In this document: piece after piece, positions 49,455-58,418 of the stretch
Layout of the letters: the number at the start of each line of letters is the position of its first letter
Position numbering within the stretch: position 1 is the stretch's first letter
Assembly: GCF_013201975.1 (NCBI RefSeq)
Contig: NZ_CP053845.1
Coordinates: 682,001-746,000, forward strand
Length of the DNA stretch: 64,000 bases
Direction of reading: 5' to 3'
Source of the DNA: Campylobacter sp. CCUG 57310
GTDB taxonomy: Bacteria; Campylobacterota; Campylobacteria; Campylobacterales; Campylobacteraceae
Notes under the pieces: generated by a model
Told to the model about the DNA's origin: nothing
Databases searched by the model: none
Seen by the model: only the letters and a program-made list of their open reading frames with translations
Translations under genes and position numbers: made by a program

Positions 49455-50258
49455 TTACTCTTCAAAATTTATTACGGTTTGAGCGCTAACTGTCGGTCTT
49501 TTGACCGTATTTGCGGTTTTGCTAAACTCTATAAGATCTTCCGTGTACCTTACTACACTTGGAGTATTTTTAACTGCGGCTTTAAAAATTTCAGCTGCGG
49601 CGATAGCGTCGTTCATCGCTCTATGATGAGTGTTTTGTATGCCTAAAACCTCTTTTAGTGCGCCAAGTCCGTATTTAAGCGAAGGGATTGTTCTACGAGC
49701 TAGATCGATAGTGCAAATTTTGCGATTTAGCATAGTGCCAAGTCCAAATTTCTCAAAGCTGGCGTTGATAAATCCGTAGTCAAATTTCACGTTGTGCGCT
49801 ACGAAAACGCACTCGGCTAAAAAGAGTCTAAATTTTTCAAGCACGCTTGCAAGGCTTGGAGCGCCTTTGAGATCATCTACTCGTATGCCCGTAAGCGCGG
49901 AGATATTTTCAGGTACGCTGCTTGCATACACGAGAGTTTCAAATCTATCAAGCTCAATTCCGTCTTTTATCTTGATTGCGCCGATTTCTATGATCTGTCC
50001 GCTGTTTATGCCGCCGCTCGTTTCTATATCTACGACGCAAAAAGTTTGATCGTCTATGTTTCTTTTTCTTGTGTTTAGCTCTATCTCGTTTGAGTCGTTT
50101 CGCCTAATGTCAAGCCCTAAAATTTGCCACATGGCAAGGTCTCTTACGTCAAATATCGAGCTTAATTCTTCTATCTCGTTTGCTTTTGAGATAAATTCAT
50201 AATAGCTTAAATTTTGCTTGCAGAGTAAATTTATGAGATTTTCTAGCTTTTGGTTCAA
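49455..50258 (-). CDS. dnaQ: DNA polymerase III epsilon-like 3'-5' exonuclease
   Basis: DEDDh exonuclease: V-D-I-E-T-S-G-G (Exo I), H-N-V-K-F-D-Y (Exo II) and H-R-A-M-N-D-A (Exo III) with catalytic Asp/Glu/His intact. A 70-residue N-terminal region precedes the domain. 267 residues, longer than E. coli DnaQ. Its ATG overlaps the rpe stop by 4 bp; the gene pair is also neighbours in C. jejuni. Main proofreader or a repair nuclease; not decided. Confidence 0.88.
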   Translation of the reverse strand: MNQKLENLINLLCKQNLSYYEFISKANEIEELSSIFDVRDLAMWQILGLDIRRNDSNEIELNTRKRNIDDQTFCVVDIETSGGINSGQIIEIGAIKIKDGIELDRFETLVYASSVPENISALTGIRVDDLKGAPSLASVLEKFRLFLAECVFVAHNVKFDYGFINASFEKFGLGTMLNRKICTIDLARRTIPSLKYGLGALKEVLGIQNTHHRAMNDAIAAAEIFKAAVKNTPSVVRYTEDLIEFSKTANTVKRPTVSAQTVINFEE

Positions 50259-50902
50259 AACTCAAGCTTTAGCGCTCTTATCGCCTCCGCGTAAGAGTTT
50301 GATGAAAATATATAATTGCCCGCAACGACTATATCAACGCCAGCTTCATCAAGCTCGGCTACGTTTAGTCCCGTTACTCCGCCGTCTACTTCTATGAGGC
50401 ATTTTGCATTTTTGCGCTCTATCATTTCGCGTAGTTTGCGAGCTTTTTCAAGCACTGAAGGGATAAATTTCTGTCCGCCAAAGCCCGGATTTACACTCAT
50501 TAAAAGAACCATATCAATCTCGTTTATGATGTATTCAAGAGTTTCAATAGGCGTGTGCGGATTTAGCGTGATAGCAGGGCTTACGCCGTTTTTTCTGATA
50601 TGGTCTATTAGTCTTAGCGGGTGCTTTTCTTCCTCTATATGAAAGCTTAAAAATTTAGGCTTAAGCGGCAAGAAAAGATCGGCAAAAAATGTGTTGTTTT
50701 GCACCATCAAGTGTATATCAAGAGGCTTTGTGGAAGCCTTTGCAACTGCACTTACCACAAGCGGTCCGATGGTTAAATTCGGAACAAAATGCCCATCCAT
50801 CACATCAACGTGCACAAGATCGCAACCCGCTTCGCAGATCGCTTCTATCTCCGTTCTTAAATTTCCAAAATCAGCCGATAAAATACTCGGAGCAACGTAC
50901 AT
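50255..50902 (-). CDS. rpe: Ribulose-phosphate 3-epimerase
   Basis: Interconverts ribulose-5-P and xylulose-5-P. TIM-barrel with P-S-I-L-S-A-D-F, H-V-D-V-M-D-G-H-F-V-P-N, V-N-P-G-F-G-G-Q and E-V-D-G-G-V motifs intact. 215 residues. AGGAAT before the ATG. Confidence 0.96.
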   Translation of the reverse strand: MYVAPSILSADFGNLRTEIEAICEAGCDLVHVDVMDGHFVPNLTIGPLVVSAVAKASTKPLDIHLMVQNNTFFADLFLPLKPKFLSFHIEEEKHPLRLIDHIRKNGVSPAITLNPHTPIETLEYIINEIDMVLLMSVNPGFGGQKFIPSVLEKARKLREMIERKNAKCLIEVDGGVTGLNVAELDEAGVDIVVAGNYIFSSNSYAEAIRALKLEF

Positions 50903-50914
50903 ATAATTCCTTTG

Positions 50915-52279
50915 TTATCTACTTAAAAATAGCGCACCGTCGGTGCCGTCGACTTTAAGCTCGACGAACGCACCCTTGCTTACGGTGTCGCCGTAACTCA
51001 TATAATCATCAAATACATTAGGCATCGTAAGTTCTACCTTAAGACGCTTTGACTCAAACCACGCTAAAAGCTTATTTGCTATTATTACCATCAAATTCCC
51101 GTAAGCGTCGTTTAGAGACGTTTCGTCATCGTCTTGCAGTAAGACGCTACAGGATTTTGTTGCCGTCTTTTTATCAAGACAGAGCAAGATTTTAGCATCC
51201 ACATCGCCGTAAAATGCAATGCAACCTGTGAGCACATCTTTATTAAAGCAAAATTGTTTTATGCTTACATCGCCTCTGTTTACGCTTGCTTTTGCAATTA
51301 ACGAGATCGTATCCATAGTCGTTTTTAGCACCAATGGAAGCAGCTCTACAAGGCTTTTTGTGATGTTTCTAGGCTTTGCTTCAAGCATACCCGCACCGCC
51401 TTCTATAGTGCTTTCATCGCTAAAAAAATCTTCAACGCCATTATATAGTAAAATTCCCGAATCCTCTAAATCGTTTTTTAAAGTTTCTGAAGTATTTGCG
51501 TCGCTAAGTCCGCAAATAGCGATTATCGCGCCGTATTCCGCGCTTGCGGTTGAAAGCTTGGCAAGGAAGCTAACTCCGTGGATATTGATCGATCTTGCCT
51601 TGGTCGCATCAAATACAAAAAATTTAAAACCGACTTTAAGCGAGTTGGTGTGAGCTTTCATATCGAAATTTTCGGCGAAATTTGAGTCTATATAGCCTGT
51701 TAGCTTGTAAATGATGACATTTTCTCGCACTTTTATCGTTAAATTTCGTTCGTTTAAATTGATGTGAATTAGCGAAATTTTTATATCGTACTCGTCATAA
51801 AGCCTTCTAAATTCTTTTATCTCTTTTGCTACATGGATATCATATCCTCGCTCAACGAGCCTTAGTGCGATCTGGTTTTTTTGCTCTTGATTGTCGTGAA
51901 ATAGCAGAATTTTTTTATTTTTAGAGTTTTTTTTCGGGCTTGTGAAAAACAGCATCGCTATCTCTTGAGTTTCAAAGAGCGAAAAATTCAAGTTGTTTGC
52001 CGACATGCTTTTTATCGCTTTAAATTTCGTTTCGTTATAGTCGCAAAATGCGATATTTGCGTCGATTTTTTTTGCAAGTTCGTAGACGGACTCTACGATA
52101 GAGCTTAGCCCTCTTTTGTTAAAATAAACGACTTTTTTTAAAGAGATTAGAATGCACTCAAATTTTCTAGAAAGGATTAGCTCCTTGTCGATAGCTTCGA
52201 TTTCATATTTTGAGCCGTCTCCGTCAAGAAATCCGTGCGGAGAAAAGACAACCACGCTCTCTTTAAATTTAGGCTTCAT
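50915..52279 (-). CDS. STAS / pseudo-receiver / STAS / CheX-like protein
   Basis: A 454-residue cytoplasmic protein with an unusual domain order, read by eye. A STAS-like anti-sigma-antagonist fold (about 1-112) is followed by a short receiver-like segment (about 122-178, K-I-L-L-F-H-D-N ... L-I-H-I-N-L) in which the phospho-acceptor Asp is His172. A second STAS-like domain runs about 180-287. A C-terminal CheX/CheC-like domain (about 305-454) has N395 and Pro420, but the Glu expected three residues before that Asn is Ala392. Likely a signalling protein with altered catalytic sites. It overlaps the upstream HDOD gene by 11 bp, so the two are probably a pair. Confidence 0.6.
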   Translation of the reverse strand: MKPKFKESVVVFSPHGFLDGDGSKYEIEAIDKELILSRKFECILISLKKVVYFNKRGLSSIVESVYELAKKIDANIAFCDYNETKFKAIKSMSANNLNFSLFETQEIAMLFFTSPKKNSKNKKILLFHDNQEQKNQIALRLVERGYDIHVAKEIKEFRRLYDEYDIKISLIHINLNERNLTIKVRENVIIYKLTGYIDSNFAENFDMKAHTNSLKVGFKFFVFDATKARSINIHGVSFLAKLSTASAEYGAIIAICGLSDANTSETLKNDLEDSGILLYNGVEDFFSDESTIEGGAGMLEAKPRNITKSLVELLPLVLKTTMDTISLIAKASVNRGDVSIKQFCFNKDVLTGCIAFYGDVDAKILLCLDKKTATKSCSVLLQDDDETSLNDAYGNLMVIIANKLLAWFESKRLKVELTMPNVFDDYMSYGDTVSKGAFVELKVDGTDGALFLSR

Positions 52280-53054
52280 AAGATACGGCTCTCATGAAAG
52301 TTTCCACTTCGTCTTCGCTTGGCTCTAAATCAAACTCAAAGAGCTCTCCAAAGCCCGCGTTTCTAAATTCCGACTTTGAGAGTTCATAAGAGATCAGCAA
52401 ATTTATATAGGTTGTTATCTTATCTTGTCTGTCTTTTTTGCCGAGTCTTGAAAATATGTCTATGATGGTGGAGCTTAACTGCCACTTTTGACCCACCAAG
52501 CAGCATAGCTCAAATATATCAAGCCCGCTTTGCCTTCTTAAAATTTCGCTATAACTAACTCCGCTTGTCTTGTTTATCAGCCTTAAATCATCCAAATTTG
52601 TTTCAAAAATTTTTTCGCATAGACAGATGCTTGCGGGAATTAGAGTGATGGATTTTAAAATTTCTTTATCGTTTATGGAAATTTCTTTTAAAATTTGCCC
52701 CCAATTAAACATAAAATTAGCCTGTAAATTTGCAAATTTATGTGTATCCATATCAAAAATTTGCCATTTTTTAGGGGTTGTTAGCAAAACATAATAAGAA
52801 TAAAGCACATTTATAGTCTCATCCACTCCAAGCGTTGCGAAAATTTGCGATATCTCTTTTATCTCTTTTTTGAAGCCAAAGATAGGTTTGTTTATGATAG
52901 AGCGCATATATCCTACTAGTGCTAAGTCGTTGCTTGCAACTGCTGCGGCCTTGGCTAAATCTCCGCTCGCAAGAGCGCTTTGGCAGGTTTTTAATATAGC
53001 AGGAATTGCCGGAATTTGAGATATTATCCTATCTATGTCCGCTTGATTTATCAT
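52269..53054 (-). CDS. HDOD-domain protein
   Basis: An HDOD domain (about residues 1-200) of the HD superfamily without the metal-binding His-Asp pair, with family features I-P-A-I-P-A-I-L near the start and long helices. HDOD proteins often act in signalling and flagellar or motility control in Campylobacter. 261 residues. It overlaps the STAS/CheX-like gene by 11 bp, the upstream gene of the two. Not the flagellar Cj0248-type gene as far as I can tell. Confidence 0.8.
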   Translation of the reverse strand: MINQADIDRIISQIPAIPAILKTCQSALASGDLAKAAAVASNDLALVGYMRSIINKPIFGFKKEIKEISQIFATLGVDETINVLYSYYVLLTTPKKWQIFDMDTHKFANLQANFMFNWGQILKEISINDKEILKSITLIPASICLCEKIFETNLDDLRLINKTSGVSYSEILRRQSGLDIFELCCLVGQKWQLSSTIIDIFSRLGKKDRQDKITTYINLLISYELSKSEFRNAGFGELFEFDLEPSEDEVETFMRAVSYEA

Positions 53055-53203
53055 TATCGCATTTCGCTTCTATTGAAATTTTATTAATAATTGGATATTT
53101 TAACCTTTGTATTCATAAAAAAAGATTAAAATTCAAAAGTTTATAGTTGCTTTTTAGGTAAGACTTAAGAATTTATTTAAGTTAATATTTGGTTTGTTTT
53201 GGA

Positions 53204-53209
53204 TAAAAT
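53204..53209 (+). promoter_or_regulatory. Probable -10 element for rpmB
   Basis: TAAAAT preceded by TTGGA, about 32 bp before the rpmB ATG. The 186-bp spacer back to the HDOD gene also has an ACTTAA...TTAAGT inverted repeat at 53163-53182 that could be an operator; no partner known. Confidence 0.4.
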
Positions 53210-53240
53210 CAGCAGAAATTTTTGTTTCGAAGGAAAGATT

Positions 53241-53435
53241 ATGTCAAGAATATGCGCAATTACAGGCAAAGGTCCTATGGTTGGAAACAACGTAAGCCAC
53301 GCCAAAAACAGAACCAAAAGAAGGTTTTTACCAAATCTTAGAACTATAAGAGTTATGCTCGAAGACGGTACGACAAGAAAGATTAAAGTAGCCGCTTCTA
53401 CGCTTAGAACAATGAGAAAACAGTCACGCTCTTAA
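53241..53435 (+). CDS. rpmB: 50S ribosomal protein L28
   Basis: Small basic ribosomal protein. The start at ATG 53241 has AAGGAAAGATT before it and gives [12 protein letters not shown], the family start; an upstream extension is not supported. 64 residues. It is followed by the K-channel gene 27 bp on, and rpe/dnaQ lie on the opposite strand upstream, matching the C. jejuni layout. Confidence 0.97.
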   Translation: MSRICAITGKGPMVGNNVSHAKNRTKRRFLPNLRTIRVMLEDGTTRKIKVAASTLRTMRKQSRS

Positions 53436-53462
53436 AATTTTAAGTAAAGGAGGAATATATCT

Positions 53463-54587
53463 TTGTTAAGAAAGATTAAAAAATTCCTCAACTGGTCTAG
53501 CTTCGCAAAGCCGGAAATAAACCTAAACACGGAACTATACGAACAGCTTCGCCCATTTCGCCTTCCTCTTATCTTAGTTGTTTTGATGATGATGATAGGC
53601 TCGGCGGGGTATGTTTTTATAGATAATTTCAGCCTGATAGACGCTATTTATCAGGCGGGAATGACCTTTACTACGGTAGGATTTACGGAAGTCGCTCCGA
53701 TTTCTCCTGCTGGACGTCTTTTTACTATCACTTTTATCTTACTTGGATTTTGTGTCTTTACTTTTTCCATCGGTCTTTTGGTGGAAGTTTTAAAAAAAGG
53801 TGCGTTAGTTTCAGTTATCAAGGAGAGGCAAATGCTTTATAAGATTGCAAGGCTCAAAAATCACTTTGTCATCTGCTATCATAATTTATACACCATTGAG
53901 TTAAGTGCGCAGTTTAGGGAAAATCATATACCTTTTGTCGTTATAGACCCGCGCGAAGATCTGCCTGAGATCGCAGAAAAATATCGCTATCCTTACTATA
54001 TAATTTCTCAGCCGCATACCAAAGTAGCGCTTTTAAAAACTCACTTATCAAGTGCAAAAGGACTTATCACTCTTAGCTCAAATATAGCCGACAATATCGC
54101 CCTTATCGCAACCGTAAGGCTATATGAAAAAGAGATCGGACGAAAAAGACCGTATTTTATAATGACAAATTCCGACAACGACGATGATACCGAGCGCCTT
54201 AAAAAGCTTGGTGCAAATAGCGTGGTTTCGCCTTCAAAGCTCGTCGCACAGCGCCTTAGCGCCATGAGCGTGCGCCCTGATATGGAAAATTTGCTCGAGC
54301 AGTTTTTGTATAAGAAGGATTCGCCTATCGATATCGAAGAGATTAGTGTGCCTGATTACTCTTGGATAAGATTTAAGCGTCTTAAAGAGACAAATTTAAG
54401 AAATATCACAAATGCCGATGTGGTAGGTATTAGAGATGTAAATAATAAATTTATCCCGATGCCAAGAGGCGATACTCTCATAGGAACAGGCACTAAACTG
54501 CTTGTTATAGGTACTGCGGAGGCGATTCGCCTTACAAAAAAAGTAGTAAAAAACAAACATAAGCCTGAGGAATTTAAATATGTGTGA
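53463..54587 (+). CDS. Two-helix potassium channel with TrkA-N/RCK domains
   Basis: Pore module with two helices (about 36-55 and 87-108) around a pore loop whose filter is T-T-V-G-F-T-E (residues 70-76), then TrkA-N and C-terminal RCK-like domains. The filter lacks the Tyr-Gly-Asp of classic K+ channels, so the selectivity is uncertain. The start is TTG 53463 with a perfect AGGAGG eight bases upstream. 374 residues. It overlaps argJ by 8 bp. Likely a cation channel gated by nucleotide or ions at the RCK ring. Confidence 0.8.
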   Translation: MLRKIKKFLNWSSFAKPEINLNTELYEQLRPFRLPLILVVLMMMIGSAGYVFIDNFSLIDAIYQAGMTFTTVGFTEVAPISPAGRLFTITFILLGFCVFTFSIGLLVEVLKKGALVSVIKERQMLYKIARLKNHFVICYHNLYTIELSAQFRENHIPFVVIDPREDLPEIAEKYRYPYYIISQPHTKVALLKTHLSSAKGLITLSSNIADNIALIATVRLYEKEIGRKRPYFIMTNSDNDDDTERLKKLGANSVVSPSKLVAQRLSAMSVRPDMENLLEQFLYKKDSPIDIEEISVPDYSWIRFKRLKETNLRNITNADVVGIRDVNNKFIPMPRGDTLIGTGTKLLVIGTAEAIRLTKKVVKNKHKPEEFKYV

Positions 54588-55761
54588 GATCAAATGGTTT
54601 GAAAAAGGGTTTGAAAATATCGGAGGATTTTACTTCGGCGGAGTAAATGCGGGCTTTAAAAAAGAGGGTAACGACCTAGGGTTTATCCGCGCAGATGAGC
54701 CTGTAGATGTTGCAGCCGTCTTTACTAGCAATAAATTTAAAGCCGCTCCTATAAGGCATTTTTTGAAAAAAGAGCCAAATTTTAAGACGAATTTTATCTT
54801 GCTAAATTCCAAAAATGCAAATGCTATGACAGGCGAAGCGGGTATAAACGATATCGATGAAATTTTTGCAAATTTAGGCAAAAAAATAAATTTGATAAAT
54901 CCTATAATGAGCTCAACGGGCGTCATAGGATATAGGTTAAATAAAGAAAAAATTTGTGCGGCGTTTGATAAATTTGACTTTGATTTACGAGATTCAAACG
55001 GCGTTGCAAGCGCGATAATGACGACAGATAGCTTTAAAAAAGAGCTTGCTTTAAGCGTTAAGACAAAAGACGGAGAATTTAAGATAGCTGCGATTTGCAA
55101 AGGGGCGGGTATGATAAATCCTGCGCTTGCAACTATGCTTTGCTTTATCTTAACCGATGCCGATATCCCAAAATGCGATATGGACGAGCTTTTAAAGGAG
55201 GCTTGCGAAGCCAGTTTTAATTGCGTAAGCGTAGATGGCGACACTTCTACGAACGATACTGTCATGCTTTTAAGTTCTAAAGAGGCTAAATTTTATGACA
55301 AAGAGGCTTTTAGGAGAGCGTTGAATTTAATAACTAAAGAGCTTGCTTTGATGCTTGTTTGTGACGGCGAGGGAGCTACTAAAGTAGTGGAATTTGAAAT
55401 TATCGGAGCATTAAATTTAAATGAAGCCAAAAAGGCAGCCAAAGCTCTTTCAAATTCGCTTCTTGTAAAAACCGCTTTATTCGGAGAGGATCCAAACTGG
55501 GGCAGGATAGCTTCAACTATCGGTGCAAACGGCGTTGAATGCGACGAAGAAGAGCTTGAAATTTATTATGATGATGTGCTTGTGTATGATAAATTTCATA
55601 AAGAGCTAGACGCCAAAAGAGAAGTCGCTGCCCATGAGGTTATGAAAAAACCAAGTTATAAGATAAGATGCAATCTAAATACAGGAGAGGCTAAATTTAG
55701 CGCTTACGGATGTGATTTGGGACATAAATACGTAAGCATAAACGCAGATTACCGTTCTTAA
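54580..55761 (+). CDS. argJ: Bifunctional ornithine acetyltransferase / N-acetylglutamate synthase
   Basis: Recycles the acetyl group in arginine synthesis. The self-cleavage site (A-T-M-L) is present with Thr185 as the predicted nucleophile; K-G-A-G-M-I precedes it. 393 residues. It starts inside the end of the K-channel gene. No other arg genes are in the window. Confidence 0.94.
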   Translation: MCEIKWFEKGFENIGGFYFGGVNAGFKKEGNDLGFIRADEPVDVAAVFTSNKFKAAPIRHFLKKEPNFKTNFILLNSKNANAMTGEAGINDIDEIFANLGKKINLINPIMSSTGVIGYRLNKEKICAAFDKFDFDLRDSNGVASAIMTTDSFKKELALSVKTKDGEFKIAAICKGAGMINPALATMLCFILTDADIPKCDMDELLKEACEASFNCVSVDGDTSTNDTVMLLSSKEAKFYDKEAFRRALNLITKELALMLVCDGEGATKVVEFEIIGALNLNEAKKAAKALSNSLLVKTALFGEDPNWGRIASTIGANGVECDEEELEIYYDDVLVYDKFHKELDAKREVAAHEVMKKPSYKIRCNLNTGEAKFSAYGCDLGHKYVSINADYRS

Positions 55762-55817
55762 CCCATTATTTAGGGTTGAGTTGCTAAAATTCCATAAACA
55801 ATCCTCAAGGAGAAAAA

Positions 55818-56045
55818 ATGCTACACGAATATAGGGATATCATAACAGAACTAAAAGTTTCAAACGCTAGATTTGCGTCTATCTTTGATAAACATAACGA
55901 ACTAGATCAGAAAATAAAAGACGTTGAAGAGGGTAGGGAGTATGCCGATCAACTCCGTCTTGAAACGATGAAAAAAGAGAAGCTAAAGCTAAAAGATGAA
56001 GCGTATGCGATCATTTTAGAGTATAAAAAAGGAAAAGGACTCTAA
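55818..56045 (+). CDS. YdcH/DUF465-like small helical protein
   Basis: A 75-residue highly charged helical protein with the family pattern H-E-Y-R-D-I-I, F-x-x-I-F-D-K-H-N-E-L-D-x-x-I and L-K-K-E-K-L-K-L-K-D-E. AAGGAG precedes the ATG. Function unknown in the family. It is followed by a strong bidirectional hairpin. Confidence 0.85.
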   Translation: MLHEYRDIITELKVSNARFASIFDKHNELDQKIKDVEEGREYADQLRLETMKKEKLKLKDEAYAIILEYKKGKGL

Positions 56046-56058
56046 GTTCTAAAATTAG

Positions 56059-56086
56059 CCCGCTTTGAAAACTTGAAGCGGGTTTT
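56059..56086. terminator. Bidirectional terminator between YdcH-like and small gene
   Basis: CCCGCTT (56059-56065) pairs with AAGCGGG (56076-56082) around a 10-base loop, then TTTT (plus strand); on the minus strand the hairpin is followed by CTAATTTT. Lies between converging genes. Confidence 0.85.
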
Positions 56087-56168
56087 AATCCACTGAAATT
56101 TTCTTAAGAATATAAAAAATCACCAAACAAACAATCAAAATTCCCGTAGCTGTAACATACTCCGTCAC
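56085..56168 (-). CDS. Candidate 27-residue single-span membrane protein
   Basis: A GTG-started frame of 27 codons: four N-terminal residues, a hydrophobic stretch I-L-I-V-C-L-V-I-F-Y-I-L, then K-K-I-S-V-D. An AAAGGA lies at 56175-56180, six bases before the GTG, and TATAAT lies at 56202-56207, about 27 bp before it with a plausible start site between. A strong terminator hairpin begins at its stop. Having promoter, ribosome site and terminator all in place for so short a frame is unlikely by chance. Function unknown. Confidence 0.6.
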   Translation of the reverse strand: MTEYVTATGILIVCLVIFYILKKISVD

Positions 56169-56201
56169 CGCAAATCCTTTGTAACAACTTAAATAAAGCG
56201 T

Positions 56202-56207
56202 ATTATA
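56202..56207 (-). promoter_or_regulatory. -10 element (TATAAT) for the small membrane gene
   Basis: Perfect TATAAT on the minus strand in T-rich DNA, 34 bp upstream of the GTG. Confidence 0.65.
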
Positions 56208-56260
56208 CACACATAAAGAAAAATTATCAAATAATAAGAGCTTTCTAAAATGAAATTTGA

Positions 56261-56266
56261 TAAAAT
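56261..56266 (+). promoter_or_regulatory. Probable -10 element for ppk
   Basis: TAAAAT about 30 bp before the ppk start. The divergent spacer (56169-56296) carries both this and the small gene's promoter. Confidence 0.5.
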
Positions 56267-56296
56267 CCACTTAAATTGCCGTAAAAAGGGAATATG

Positions 56297-58390
56297 ATGA
56301 CAGAAAAAAGAAGTGTTTTTATAAATCGTGAGCTTAGCTGGCTTAGATTTAACTCGCGCGTTTTAGCGCAATGCGATAAAAATTTGCCCCCGCTTGAAAA
56401 GCTCAAATTTATCGCTATTTATATGACAAATTTGGATGAATTTTATATGATACGCATAGCGGGGCTTAAGCAACTTTTTGCCGCAGGAGTTGTCTCTAGC
56501 GGTAGTGACGGCATGAGTCCGCTTGATCAGTTAAGAGATATAAGAAAATATATAAAAGAAGAGCTAGCCGTCGTAGAAAAGCACTACAAAGATACTTTAA
56601 TCGAGCTTGGAAAGCATAATCTTTTTATAAAAAATTATGATGAAATTTCGCCCGATCTTAAGAAAAAATGTGATGATTATTTCTTTTCAAATATACTTCC
56701 GGTGATAGTTCCGATTGCCGTAGATACGACTCATCCGTTCCCGCACCTAAACAACCTTAGTTTCTCGCTTGCCGTTAAGCTTGCCGACATGGAGCATCCT
56801 GAAATTTTAAAATACGGTATGATACGCATTTCTCGCGTTCTTCCTCGCTTTTATCAAGCAAGCGATAACGTCTATGTGCCTATTGAGACTATCGTTCAGC
56901 GTCATGCTGAAGAAATTTTCCCTGGGTATAAGCTAATTAGTTCGGCAGCTTTTAGAGTTACGCGAAATGCCGATATCATAATCGAAGAAGAAGAGGCCGA
57001 TGACTTTATGCTCATACTTGAGCAAGGTCTTAAGCTAAGACGAAAAGGTGCTTTTGTAAGAATGCAGATACAAAAAGACGCCGATACCGATATAGTCGAG
57101 TTTCTAAATACTCACATGAAGATTTTTTACAAGGATATTTACGAATACACGGTTCCGCTTACCTTAAATTCGCTATGGCAGATAGTAGGAAATAAAGAAT
57201 TTTCTCATCTTGCGCTTCCTCCATATACGCCTAGGACTCTACTTCCTTTTAGCGAGCACTCTTCTATTTTTGATGTGATTGATAAGGAAGACGTGGTCGC
57301 GATCCACCCTTACGAGAGCTTTGATCCTGTAGTGCAGTTTATCAAAGAGGCAAGCAAGGATCCTAAAGTAATATCTATACGCATGACGCTTTACAGAGCC
57401 GATAAAAATTCGCCTATCATTCAGTCTCTGATAGATGCTGCAAGCGATGGTAAGCAGGTAACGGTCATGGTTGAGCTTAAGGCGCGCTTTGATGAGGAAA
57501 ACAACCTTCATTGGGCTAAGGCGCTTGAAGACGCAGGTGCGCACGTGATATACGGCATAGCGGGCTTTAAGGTGCATGCTAAGGTTAGTCAGGTTATCCG
57601 TCAAGTGGGCGATAAGCTTAAATTTTATATGCACTTTGGCACGGGTAATTATAACGGCGGCTCTGCTAAAATTTATACAGATGTTAGTTATTTTACGAGC
57701 AAAAGCCCTTTTGCAAGCGATTCGACTACATTTTTTCATATCCTTTCGGGCTTTTCCAAGCATCGCAGATTAAGCACGCTTTCGATGTCGCCGATGCAGA
57801 TAAAAGAGCGAATTTTGCAGATGATTAAGACCGAAACCAAGCACGGTAAAGATGGGCAAATCATAGCTAAAATGAACGCTTTAGTAGATAGTGATATCAT
57901 AAACGCGCTAAGCGAGGCAAGTGCGGCAGGAGTGAGTATTGACCTTATCGTGCGCGGGATTTGTTGCATACGCCCCGGCATAAAAGGCGTAAGCGAAAAC
58001 ATCCGAGTGCGCTCTATCATCGGCAAATACTTAGAACACGCGAGAATTTTATACTTTAAGCATGCAAGACCGCAAATTTACATCTCAAGTGCGGACTGGA
58101 TGCCAAGAAATTTGGAGCGCAGACTTGAGCTTATGACGCCGATTTTTGATCCGAATTTGCAAGATAGGCTTTTGGAATTTTTAAAACTTCAGCTAAGCGA
58201 TAATGAGCTTGCGTTTGTGCTTGAAAATAGCGGCGAATACCGCAAAATAACTCCAAAAGATGGCGAATCAAGCATAAATTCGCAAGAAATTTTTGAAGAG
58301 TATGTAAGTAAAATTTATAAAACCACCAAGAAAGATACCGATAAAGTTAAGCGAGAGCAGATAGCTTCAAAGCTTTTTAAGGAGAGCTAA
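56297..58390 (+). CDS. ppk: Polyphosphate kinase 1
   Basis: Makes long-chain polyphosphate from ATP at the inner membrane. The two-ATG start is resolved to the second ATG (56297), six bases after AAAGGG. N-terminal [10 protein letters not shown], the catalytic His of V-H-A-K-V near residue 430, the second His motif H-A-R-I-L-Y-F, and the C-terminal S-S-A-D-W-M-P-R-N are all intact. 697 residues. Polyphosphate matters for stress and motility in Campylobacter. Confidence 0.96.
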   Translation: MTEKRSVFINRELSWLRFNSRVLAQCDKNLPPLEKLKFIAIYMTNLDEFYMIRIAGLKQLFAAGVVSSGSDGMSPLDQLRDIRKYIKEELAVVEKHYKDTLIELGKHNLFIKNYDEISPDLKKKCDDYFFSNILPVIVPIAVDTTHPFPHLNNLSFSLAVKLADMEHPEILKYGMIRISRVLPRFYQASDNVYVPIETIVQRHAEEIFPGYKLISSAAFRVTRNADIIIEEEEADDFMLILEQGLKLRRKGAFVRMQIQKDADTDIVEFLNTHMKIFYKDIYEYTVPLTLNSLWQIVGNKEFSHLALPPYTPRTLLPFSEHSSIFDVIDKEDVVAIHPYESFDPVVQFIKEASKDPKVISIRMTLYRADKNSPIIQSLIDAASDGKQVTVMVELKARFDEENNLHWAKALEDAGAHVIYGIAGFKVHAKVSQVIRQVGDKLKFYMHFGTGNYNGGSAKIYTDVSYFTSKSPFASDSTTFFHILSGFSKHRRLSTLSMSPMQIKERILQMIKTETKHGKDGQIIAKMNALVDSDIINALSEASAAGVSIDLIVRGICCIRPGIKGVSENIRVRSIIGKYLEHARILYFKHARPQIYISSADWMPRNLERRLELMTPIFDPNLQDRLLEFLKLQLSDNELAFVLENSGEYRKITPKDGESSINSQEIFEEYVSKIYKTTKKDTDKVKREQIASKLFKES

Positions 58391-58418
58391 TAAATTTGAA
58401 AAAATGCAAGGAAATTAG

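Noticed and set aside
54630-55265. Long open frame antisense to argJ (211 residues)
   Set aside because: Low-complexity shadow of argJ; no start signals or recognisable domain.
57239-57763. Open frame antisense to ppk (174 residues)
   Set aside because: Shadow of a well conserved ppk region; Arg/Ile-rich without motifs.
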